Assembly: GCA_027625215.1 (NCBI GenBank)
Contig: JAQBWJ010000167.1
Location: 1-5,903 of the forward strand
Direction of reading: 5' to 3'
Length of the DNA stretch: 5,903 nucleotides
Source of the DNA: Candidatus Poribacteria bacterium
Lineage (GTDB): Bacteria; Poribacteria; WGA-4E; GCA-2687025
The position numbers were made by a program, and so were the translations under genes. This document shows positions 1-5,387 of the stretch, one piece after another. Numbering within the stretch: the first letter of the stretch is position 1; every line of letters starts with the position of its first letter. The notes beneath the pieces were generated by a model. It made no database searches, was not told the origin of the DNA, and saw nothing but the letters and a program-made list of their open reading frames with translations.

Positions 1-2
1 TC

Positions 3-230
3 CTGCTGACCGATTATTTGAAGTGGGTTGATCGGGATGGTACACTCACGTCGCCCAGAGAGGTGACGATCCATCGAGGTCGGTCGGTGCTGGCCGGCGA
101 CAATTTGGTCAGCCGCCCGAACTTGAAGTCCGCGACGTTATCCAATACGCGGTTTCGGTTCAACACGGGCGACGAGAAGATTCAGGAGTACCCGCTCGAG
201 GGTACGGGTGACGATTCGGAGAGCGATTGA
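3..230 (+). CDS. lptC: LptC-like LPS export protein, C-terminal part (5' truncated by window edge)
   Basis: Only the last 75 codons are present and the reading frame is open to the window edge, so the start lies upstream. The visible protein reads LLTDYLKWVDRDGTLTSPRE and continues with repeated short beta-strand patterns (VTIHRG, SVLAGDNL, TLSNTRFRF). This is the style of the C-terminal half of the LptC/YrbK beta-jellyroll, where a 'L.T..L.W....G.i.s...v.i.r' pattern is usual. In the family, LptC is a bitopic inner-membrane protein that receives LPS from LptBFG and hands it to LptA; its membrane anchor would be in the missing part. The tail is acidic (GDDSESD) and not conserved. The TGA stop (228-230) overlaps the ATG of the next gene by one base, and that gene is lptA-like, which supports the call. 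Another OstA-superfamily protein is the main alternative. Confidence 0.8.
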   Translation: MLTDYLKWVDRDGTLTSPREVTIHRGRSVLAGDNLVSRPNLKSATLSNTRFRFNTGDEKIQEYPLEGTGDDSESD

Positions 231-868
231 TGATGAGATACCGCTGGTTGCGGTCGGTCCCGATCAGCCTCGCGTTGGCGGCTTTATTAGCCGTCGGCGT
301 CGCGCCTGTCGAGGGGCAGAATGGTTCCAACGCGGCGGCGAAACCTGCCGCGTCCAAGTCCACTGAAGCGGCGTCAGCGGCGTCGACCGAAACCGCCGAT
401 GACGGCTCCGACGAGTGGATCGACGGACGCTCCGATGAGTGGGCGGAAACCGCCGAGAAGCGCACGTTGACTGGCAAGGTGCGGATCAATCGACCCGACG
501 GATACCTCAACGCCGATCTGGTCGAGATGTTTTTCGATCCCGACGCGACCGAACAGACCGTCGATCACACCGTCGCCGACGGAAACGTCAGTCTGAAAGA
601 AAACGACGTGGTGGCGACATGCGACCACGCCGTCTTCACGGAAGGCAACAACGTCATCACGATGACCGGATCGGTCGTCGTCCTGTTCGGCAAGAGCGAC
701 CGGATGGAGTGCGAAAAGTTCGTCTACGACCGTCGAACGGGCGAACGGCACGGCAGCGGCAATGTGAAGTTCCGCATCCGGTACACACAGTCTGAGGACG
801 AAAAGGCAGCGGGCGAGGACACGACCTCGACGACGACCGAACCACCGACGGACGACTCGGGGGACTGA
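230..868 (+). CDS. lptA: LptA/OstA-family periplasmic LPS transport protein
   Basis: A 212-residue protein. I chose ATG 230, which overlaps the preceding stop as TGATG and has GGAG at 218-221, 8 bases upstream; ATG 233 is the alternative. The N-terminus looks like a Sec signal peptide: basic residues R3, R5 and R8, a hydrophobic stretch from about 12 to 25, and likely cleavage near residue 29. An Ala/Ser/Thr-rich low-complexity linker of about 40 residues follows. The OstA-type domain covers roughly residues 78-185, with the typical repeats (LTGKVRINRPDGYLNADLVE; VADGNVSLKENDVVATCDHA; NNVITMTGSVVVLFGKSDRM). By family it would form the periplasmic beta-jellyroll bridge that carries LPS from LptC to the outer-membrane LptDE. 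The tail of about 25 residues is acidic and Thr-rich. Two cysteines (about 131 and 161) might form a disulfide, which is inference. The stop overlaps the lptB start by one base. Confidence 0.87.
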   Translation: MMRYRWLRSVPISLALAALLAVGVAPVEGQNGSNAAAKPAASKSTEAASAASTETADDGSDEWIDGRSDEWAETAEKRTLTGKVRINRPDGYLNADLVEMFFDPDATEQTVDHTVADGNVSLKENDVVATCDHAVFTEGNNVITMTGSVVVLFGKSDRMECEKFVYDRRTGERHGSGNVKFRIRYTQSEDEKAAGEDTTSTTTEPPTDDSGD

Positions 869-1653
869 TGGCGACGCTTCGACCGCAAAACCTCGTCAAG
901 TCGTACGGCAAGCGTCGCGTTGTGAACGGCGTCACGCTCGAAGTGAACACGGGCGAAATCGTCGGGCTGTTGGGTCCCAACGGCGCGGGCAAGACGCAGA
1001 CCTTCCGCATGACGGTCGGACTCGTCACCCCGAACGAAGGTTCCGTGTCGCTCGACGGCGACGACATCACCTCGTTGCCCATGTATCAGAGAGCGCGCAA
1101 GGGCATCGCCTATCTGCCGCAGGAGCCGTCCATCTTCCGCAAGTTGACGGTCGGCGACAACCTGATGGCGGTGCTGGAAACCCGCCCGATGACCAAGCAG
1201 GAACGAGTCGCGCGCAAGGACGAACTGCTTGACGAGTTCGGGTTGACTCGGTTGGAAAAGAACATGGCGTTCACGCTCTCCGGCGGCGAGCAGCGACGCA
1301 CCGAAATCGCGCGAACATTGGCGATTGATCCGAAGTTTATCTTGTTGGACGAACCGTTCGCCGGGATCGACCCGAAGACGATCCACGACATTCAGCAGGT
1401 CATCACGCAGTTGAGGGATCGCGGGATCGGCGTCATCATCACCGACCACAACGCGGCGGAGACGTTGCAGATCGCGGACAGAGCGTACTTGTTGGTGGAC
1501 GGCAACATTCTGTTGCACGGCTCCGCCGAAGAACTGACGCAGGACGAAACGGCGCGCCAACTCTATTTCGGAGACATCGTGTTCTCGCGCCGCCCCAAAG
1601 ATTCGGCTCAACGCGGACCAAACGTGTCGCCCACTCGGACGAACGGCGCTTAA
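868..1653 (+). CDS. lptB: LPS export ABC transporter ATPase LptB
   Basis: A 261-residue ABC ATPase that powers LPS extraction with LptF and LptG at the inner membrane. Motifs in order: Walker A GPNGAGKT (36-43), Q-loop YLPQEPSIF (Gln85), signature LSGGEQRRTEIAR (137-149), Walker B FILLDEP (157-163) and H-loop ITDHN (His194). The combination 'YLPQE.SIFRKLTV', 'FAGIDP' and 'ITDHN..ETL' is diagnostic for LptB among ABC ATPases, and the YFGDIVF stretch matches the usual LptB C-terminus. About 20 unconserved, basic and polar residues follow that stretch. The residue after Walker A Thr43 is Gln44, where LptB and most ABC proteins have Thr or Ser; all other catalytic motifs are intact, so activity is still expected. 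The ATG overlaps the lptA stop (TGATG), consistent with coupling. The LptF/G permease partners are not in the window. Confidence 0.98.
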   Translation: MATLRPQNLVKSYGKRRVVNGVTLEVNTGEIVGLLGPNGAGKTQTFRMTVGLVTPNEGSVSLDGDDITSLPMYQRARKGIAYLPQEPSIFRKLTVGDNLMAVLETRPMTKQERVARKDELLDEFGLTRLEKNMAFTLSGGEQRRTEIARTLAIDPKFILLDEPFAGIDPKTIHDIQQVITQLRDRGIGVIITDHNAAETLQIADRAYLLVDGNILLHGSAEELTQDETARQLYFGDIVFSRRPKDSAQRGPNVSPTRTNGA

Positions 1654-1694
1654 GCCGTCGCCCAAACGCATCCTTATTAAGGCAGGTCGCCCCT

Positions 1695-3173
1695 ATGCGA
1701 GCAGGACTCGGACTCCAACAGTCGATGAGACAGAGTCTCGTCATGACCCCGAAGTTGCAGCAGGCAATCAAGGTCATGCAGATGACGACGATGGAGTTGG
1801 AGTTGCACGTCCTTCAAGAGCTCCAAATGAACCCGTTTTTGGAGGAAGGGCTCGACCTTGATCTGGAAGACGAGATCGACGGCGAACTGCGCGAGATCGA
1901 CAGTGACGATCTCGAAACAAAAGAAGTGACCGAGACGGAGCCGGAAATCCGCATCGAGGACTTCATGGACGACTCGATGCCGTCCTTCCAAGAAATGTAC
2001 GAGGCTCCCGAAGACGACGAGGACAACGACCGCCGCGCCGAATTCGCCCAAGAACTCTCGTTTCAGGACTATCTCGAAGAACAGTTGAGCATGTACCGCC
2101 TGCCGCCGGACGACCGCGAGGTCTGCCTCATCATCATCGGCAATCTGGACGACGACGGGTTTTTGGAGATTGGCGTCGAGGAGATCGTTGAATTGACGGG
2201 GCGCGATCCGGACGAGGTCGAAGAAATCCTGCGTTACGTGCAAACGCATTTCGACCCTATCGGCATCGGCGCGCGCGACCGACGCGAGTACTTCCTCCTA
2301 CAGATCGACGCGCACGACGCGCCCGACCCCATCGCCTCCGCAATGGTGCGCGATCATTACGACGATTTCCTCAAGAACCAGTTGTCGCGCGTCGCCAAAC
2401 AACTGCGGGACGACGGCTACAAAGACGCCACGCCCGAACGCTTGCAAGACGCCAAAGAGTGGCTCACGAAACTGCAACTGTCGCCCGCGCAGGGCTTCCT
2501 CGAAGGGTATCACGGCGTCTTCAAGTTCAAGTCCGACTCGCGGCAAGTGACGCCCGACGTGATCGTCGATTTCGTCGATGACGATTACCGTATCCGCGCC
2601 GTCGATGAGTCCGTGCCGCGCGTGCATTTGAACCGTCATTACCTCCAACTGCTGAAAAACAAGGAACGGCTTTCACCCGAAGAAAAGAAGTGGTTGGACG
2701 AATACCGCCAGCGCGCGCTCGAACTGATCGAGAGCATCCAGGAGCGCGGCAAGACGATTGAGAACGTCGCCAAAGAGATATTCGACGTGCAGCGCGACTT
2801 TCTCGATCAAGGCGTGAAGCACCTGAAACCGCTCGTGCTGAGGGACATCGCGGAGCGGCTCGGCAAGCACGAGTCCACCATCAGCCGCGCGACGAACGGC
2901 AAGTATGTCCAAACGCCGCGCGGGACGTTTGAACTCAAGTACTTCTTCTCAAGCGGCTTGGACAGCGACGACGGCGATACGGCGTCCTCCACGAGCGTCA
3001 AGGCGATCATCCGCGAGATCATTCAGGGCGAAGACCCCGCGAAGCCGTTGAGCGATCAAGCCCTCAGCAACGTGTTGAAAGATCGCGGCATCAACGCGGC
3101 GCGGCGCACCGTCGCCAAGTACCGTGAGGAGTTGGGCATCGCGCCGTCCTCGCAGCGCAAAAACAGTTGGTAA
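1695..3173 (+). CDS. rpoN: RNA polymerase sigma-54 factor RpoN
   Basis: A 492-residue sigma-54, a normal length for the family. Region I (about 1-50) is the Gln/Leu-rich activator-interacting segment, with LGLQQSMRQSLVMTPKLQQA and NPFLE. Region II (about 51-118) is very acidic. The core-binding domain follows (about 119-310, including GNLDDDGFL and FDPIGIGARD). The helix-turn-helix region begins at Leu377 (LKPLVLRDIAERLGKHESTI, then SRATNGKYVQTPRGTFELKY). The RpoN box ARRTVAKYRE is perfect at 469-478 and recognises the -24 promoter element. Sigma-54 holds polymerase in a closed complex until an AAA+ activator remodels it. Start ATG 1695 puts region I at the N-terminus; AGG at 1684-1686 is a weak ribosome binding site 8 bases upstream. 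The gene lies 41 bases after lptB, the same neighbour as in many proteobacteria. I found no convincing sigma-54 promoter (GG-N10-GC) in the spacers I inspected. Confidence 0.99.
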   Translation: MRAGLGLQQSMRQSLVMTPKLQQAIKVMQMTTMELELHVLQELQMNPFLEEGLDLDLEDEIDGELREIDSDDLETKEVTETEPEIRIEDFMDDSMPSFQEMYEAPEDDEDNDRRAEFAQELSFQDYLEEQLSMYRLPPDDREVCLIIIGNLDDDGFLEIGVEEIVELTGRDPDEVEEILRYVQTHFDPIGIGARDRREYFLLQIDAHDAPDPIASAMVRDHYDDFLKNQLSRVAKQLRDDGYKDATPERLQDAKEWLTKLQLSPAQGFLEGYHGVFKFKSDSRQVTPDVIVDFVDDDYRIRAVDESVPRVHLNRHYLQLLKNKERLSPEEKKWLDEYRQRALELIESIQERGKTIENVAKEIFDVQRDFLDQGVKHLKPLVLRDIAERLGKHESTISRATNGKYVQTPRGTFELKYFFSSGLDSDDGDTASSTSVKAIIREIIQGEDPAKPLSDQALSNVLKDRGINAARRTVAKYREELGIAPSSQRKNSW

Positions 3174-3177
3174 ACCC

Positions 3178-3198
3178 CCTTTCCTCCAGATGGGAAGG
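3178..3198 (+). terminator. Possible weak hairpin just after rpoN
   Basis: Five bases past the rpoN stop, CCTTTCC (3178-3184) pairs with GGGAAGG (3192-3198) around a 7-base loop, giving 7 pairs including one T-G wobble. No T-tract follows (next bases are TTGGGATG), so it is not a textbook intrinsic terminator. It may only be a modest 3'-end structure. The rest of the spacer up to hpf contains an inverted repeat (listed separately) and no promoter I trust. Confidence 0.25.
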
Positions 3199-3204
3199 TT
3201 GGGA

Positions 3205-3221
3205 TGTGAGATGGCATCACA
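3205..3221. promoter_or_regulatory. TGTGA-N7-TCACA inverted repeat upstream of hpf (possible operator)
   Basis: TGTGA (3205-3209) and TCACA (3217-3221) form a perfect 5-bp inverted repeat separated by 7 bases. Inside it, GATG-G-CATC (3210-3218) forms a second, offset palindrome. The half-sites equal those of CRP-type regulators, but those use a 6-base spacer, so the odd spacing argues against a standard CRP site. It lies about 120 bases upstream of the hpf start. It may be a regulator site or chance; no -35/-10 pair next to it is convincing. Confidence 0.22.
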
Positions 3222-3342
3222 CGCTCTCAAACGTGATCCCTATTGTTCGCCCTACCGAATCGAGGAACGACCGTCTATGAATTGACCAAAGACCGCTCGT
3301 GTGAATCGGCGACACTCCAACCGACAACTAAGGGGAACGACG

Positions 3343-3915
3343 ATGCGTATTGAACTCATCGCCCGGCAGTTCGAGTTACCCGAAGCCTCCAAGACCGACA
3401 TCGCGGAACGGATTGAGCGTCTGGCGACGCATGGGTTCCCGATCACGGAGGCGACGCTGACGTTGGAGGAGCATCGCCGCCAGTACACGGCGGACATCAC
3501 GGTCTACGGCAAACGCGCGTCGTTTCACGCGGCGACGCACGGCAACGCGGACACGGTTTCGGCGGCGGTCGACACGGTGTTGGGTCGAGTGGAACGGCAG
3601 ATCAAACGTCACAAGAGCCGCATGATCGACACTCGCCGCAGGGCGAAACACACGGAACCGATGGAAAGCCCTCGCGCCGACATGCCGCATATCCCGGCGA
3701 ACGGCGTTCCCGCGTCCGTTGAAACGGCGACCCCTTCTTTTGAGCTCGTCGATGCGGCAGACTTGTTCGACCCGAAACCGCTCCGCGTCGCCCAAGCGGC
3801 GGCGTTGTTGGCGGGCTCGGACGACGACTTCTACACGTTTCGCAACGACGAAACGGACGAGGTGAACGTCGTCTTCAAACAGGACGACGGCTCTATCGGT
3901 TGGATACATCCTTGA
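3343..3915 (+). CDS. hpf: Long-form ribosome hibernation promoting factor HPF
   Basis: A 190-residue protein with the two-domain build of long HPF. The N-terminal domain (about 1-100; MRIELIARQFELPEASKTDI, later ADITVYGKRASFHAAT and a basic helix RVERQIKRHKSRM) is the ribosome-binding beta-alpha fold that sits in the mRNA/tRNA channel of the 30S subunit. A variable linker leads to the C-terminal dimerisation domain (about 135-190), recognisable by LFDPKPLRVAQAAALL, DDFYTFRND and NVVFKQDDGSIGWIHP. In the family this domain joins two 70S ribosomes into inactive 100S dimers during starvation. I chose ATG 3343 because AGGGG at 3331-3335 lies 7 bases upstream and the family motif begins right there. 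An in-frame GTG at 3301 would add 14 unconserved residues and would place this ribosome binding site inside the gene. It follows rpoN, as in many bacteria. Confidence 0.97.
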   Translation: MRIELIARQFELPEASKTDIAERIERLATHGFPITEATLTLEEHRRQYTADITVYGKRASFHAATHGNADTVSAAVDTVLGRVERQIKRHKSRMIDTRRRAKHTEPMESPRADMPHIPANGVPASVETATPSFELVDAADLFDPKPLRVAQAAALLAGSDDDFYTFRNDETDEVNVVFKQDDGSIGWIHP

Positions 3916-3919
3916 GGAA

Positions 3920-4043
3920 GAAGTGAGGAACGAGAAGTGAGGAGTGAGGAAGTAGGCGTGTGGTTGATCTGAGGGGGTGTCGCCTGCTCCCTCCGGACTC
4001 GCTCCTCACTTCTCACTTCTCACTTCTCACTTCTCACTTCTCG
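3920..4043. repeat. Inverted array of GAAGTGA / TCACTTC repeats between hpf and hprK
   Basis: The right arm has five perfect tandem copies of TCACTTC (4006-4040). The left arm has two exact reverse-complement copies, GAAGTGA at 3920-3926 and 3934-3940, plus degenerate ones (3942-3954). The best pairing is a 19-bp stem, 3932-3950 with 4003-4021, with 18 Watson-Crick pairs and one G-T wobble. Directly inside it an 8-bp stem (3951-3958 with 3981-3988, one wobble) leaves about 14 unpaired bases on the 3' side. A second register is available: 3931-3941 is a perfect 11-bp inverted repeat with 4033-4043. There is no T-tract, so it is not a plain terminator. It occupies nearly the whole spacer and ends 7 bases before the hprK ribosome binding site. 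It looks like a dispersed low-complexity intergenic element, with possible effects on hprK expression. Confidence 0.85.
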
Positions 4044-4062
4044 AACACAAAGGGGACGGCGG

Positions 4063-5010
4063 ATGCAGTACGAACTCTCGCTGCGGCTCATCAGCGGCGG
4101 CGAAGGGTTGGAGCGCGAGTTGACGACGCCGCAGGTGACTCGTCCGGGACTCGCGCTGGCAGGGTATTTCAAACATTTCTCGCCGGAGCGCATCCAAGTG
4201 CTCGGTCAGCAGGAAGTCACCTACCTCACCGATCTCACCTCCGAGCGGCGACGCCACATCTTCGAGCAGTTGTTGAGCCAACAACTGCCTTGCATCGTCG
4301 TGACGCGAGGGCAGGAGATTCCACCCGAGCTCATCGAGGAAAGCCGCCGCACGCAGACGCCCCTGTTTTCGACTCGCATGGCGACCGCCTCGTTCATAGG
4401 GCGCGCGATTGTGTTCTTGGAGGAGGAGTTCGGTCCCTCCGAAGTGGTGCACGCGAACTTGGTGGAGGTGTACGGGGTCGGCGTGCTGATTCTCGGCAAG
4501 AGCGGCATCGGCAAGAGCGAATGCACGCTCGAACTCGTCAAACGCGGGCATCGCTTCGTCGCGGACGACAGCGTCATCTTGAAACACATCACCGGGCATC
4601 GAGTGATCGGCACGTCGGCGCATCCGTTGAAGCACTACATGGAGGTGCGCGGTATCGGCATCATCGACGTGGTGACGCTGTTCGGCGTGACCTCCGTGCG
4701 GAGCCACAAGCGCGTCGGGATGGTGTGCTCGCTCGAAGCGTGGGACGAGTATCAGGAAGATAACCGCGCCGGATTGGACGAGGAGGAGTTCGAGTTGTTG
4801 AGCGAGAAACTTCCCCACATCCGTATCCCGGTGCGACCGGGACGCAGCCCCGCCGTGATGCTCGAAGTGGCGACAACCGACTGGCTCGCGCGTCGCATGG
4901 GCCATTTCGCCGCGCGCGAGTTCAACGAGGCGTTGCTCCGACAGATTGAATCCCAACAACACCTCTCGGCAAAAGAGTTTGAAGATTGGGACGATCAGGT
5001 GGACTTCTAG
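4063..5010 (+). CDS. hprK: HPr(Ser) kinase/phosphorylase HprK
   Basis: A 315-residue bifunctional enzyme that phosphorylates, and by phosphorolysis dephosphorylates, the regulatory serine of HPr. The N-terminal domain (about 1-125) is the less conserved HprK_N fold. The C-terminal catalytic domain has His130 (VVHANLVEVYGVGVLI), the P-loop GKSGIGKSE (145-153), the acidic pair Asp168-Asp169 (RFVADDSV), the HprK signature MEVRGIGIIDVVTLFG (193-208) and VRPGR (257-261). All expected catalytic positions appear intact. ATG 4063 is preceded by AGGGG at 4051-4055, 7 bases upstream, almost the same leader as hpf. Length matches the family (about 310-320). Its presumed substrate HPr, with a KSIM serine site, is encoded 97 bases downstream. 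In proteobacterial clusters rapZ and an EIIA gene often sit between them; neither is here. A GTG-started frame overlapping this gene in another phase is a shadow. Confidence 0.98.
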   Translation: MQYELSLRLISGGEGLERELTTPQVTRPGLALAGYFKHFSPERIQVLGQQEVTYLTDLTSERRRHIFEQLLSQQLPCIVVTRGQEIPPELIEESRRTQTPLFSTRMATASFIGRAIVFLEEEFGPSEVVHANLVEVYGVGVLILGKSGIGKSECTLELVKRGHRFVADDSVILKHITGHRVIGTSAHPLKHYMEVRGIGIIDVVTLFGVTSVRSHKRVGMVCSLEAWDEYQEDNRAGLDEEEFELLSEKLPHIRIPVRPGRSPAVMLEVATTDWLARRMGHFAAREFNEALLRQIESQQHLSAKEFEDWDDQVDF

Positions 5011-5020
5011 TTTGGAGATT

Positions 5021-5055
5021 CCCTCTCCCTTCGAGGGAGAGGGCTAGGGTGAGGG
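5021..5055. repeat. Hairpin CCCTCTCCCT-TCG-AGGGAGAGGG plus TAGGGTGAGGG tail, likely dispersed intergenic repeat
   Basis: Ten bases past the hprK stop, CCCTCTCCCT (5021-5030) pairs perfectly with AGGGAGAGGG (5034-5043) across a 3-base TCG loop, followed by CTAGGGTGAGGG (5044-5055). The lower-strand reading, CCCTCACCCTAGCCCTCTCC and on, closely resembles a repeat I recall from intergenic regions of many unrelated bacterial genomes; that is from memory, not a search. The stem is strong enough to slow polymerase or block 3' exonucleases between hprK and ptsH, but no T-tract follows, so a terminator is not supported. Confidence 0.75.
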
Positions 5056-5064
5056 TGGTAAAAC

Positions 5065-5081
5065 AGTTCGTAAAGCGAACT
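5065..5081 (+). promoter_or_regulatory. Small hairpin in the ptsH leader
   Basis: AGTTCG (5065-5070) and CGAACT (5076-5081) form a perfect 6-bp stem with loop TAAAG, 26 bases before the ptsH ATG. A further short pairing, TCCA/TGGA around 5089-5100, would cover part of the weak GGAAAG ribosome binding site (5098-5103). This could modulate ptsH translation, but short stems like these also arise by chance. Confidence 0.25.
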
Positions 5082-5107
5082 CGATCACTCCATCAGTGGA
5101 AAGACAA

Positions 5108-5383
5108 ATGACCGACCGACACGAAGCGACCGTCACCATTACGAACGAACGCGGCTTGCATCTGCACGTCGCGGGGCTCGTGTCGAAACGCGCCGCGTCG
5201 TACCAGTCGGAGATCACGCTCATCAACCGCGACATCAAAGCGAACGCGAAGAGCATCATGAGCCTCGCCCTTCTCGCCGCGCCGAAGACGACGAAACTGA
5301 CGTTGATCGCCGTCGGGCCCGACTCGGAGCAGGCGGTGAACGAGCTCGTCGAAGCGTTCGCCGACGGATTCGGCGCGCCGTGA
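5108..5383 (+). CDS. ptsH: HPr-family phosphocarrier protein with atypical active-site loop
   Basis: A 91-residue HPr, close to the usual 85-90. HPr takes phosphate from EI on a histidine and passes it to EIIA-type proteins; HprK can modify its serine. The active-site loop reads NERGLHLHVAGL: His18 aligns with His15 of classical HPr, but the conserved Arg17 and Pro18 are replaced by His20 and Val21. The regulatory site is typical (NAKSIMSLALLAA, Ser49 aligned with Ser46). The remaining fold pattern is normal: ATVTITN at the start, KLTLIAVGPDSEQAVNELVE at the end. I prefer ATG 5108, with GGAAAG (5098-5103) closely upstream; an in-frame GTG at 5096 would add four residues. The stop lies four bases before ptsI, suggesting co-translation. 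The serine site plus adjacent hprK support a working HPr-Ser branch; efficiency of the His relay is uncertain. Confidence 0.95.
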   Translation: MTDRHEATVTITNERGLHLHVAGLVSKRAASYQSEITLINRDIKANAKSIMSLALLAAPKTTKLTLIAVGPDSEQAVNELVEAFADGFGAP

Positions 5384-5387
5384 ACCG

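Noticed and set aside
724..1671. Long minus-strand open frame of 315 codons opposite lptB
   Set aside because: It is antisense to a gene with all LptB motifs; its translation is Arg/Val/Asp-rich with no family resemblance. High-GC codon bias keeps such antisense frames open.
3282..3310. TTGACC as a -35 box of an hpf promoter
   Set aside because: At 15-18 base spacing the downstream sequence (GAATCGG region) does not resemble a -10 box; too weak to list.
3301..3342. GTG start for hpf, 14 codons upstream of the chosen ATG
   Set aside because: The extra residues are unlike the family N-terminus, and the strong AGGGG ribosome binding site (3331-3335) points to ATG 3343.
3174..3342. Sigma-54 promoter (GG-N10-GC) upstream of hpf, for example at TGGCATCACACGC
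   Set aside because: The GG to GC distance does not fit the invariant 10-base spacing and the TTGC element is missing.
4006..4040. TCACTTC array as a CRISPR
   Set aside because: Units are 7 bases, directly contiguous, with no spacers and no cas genes; it is a simple tandem repeat.
3960..4763. Plus-strand open frame of 267 codons overlapping hprK in another phase
   Set aside because: Starts at a GTG within the hairpin region, runs through the TCACTTC repeat (giving LLTSHFS repeats) and is Arg/His-rich out-of-frame reading of hprK.
4027..4962. Long minus-strand open frame of 311 codons opposite hprK
   Set aside because: Antisense to an intact HprK with P-loop and signature motif; low-complexity His/Arg/Ala-rich translation, no plausible start context.
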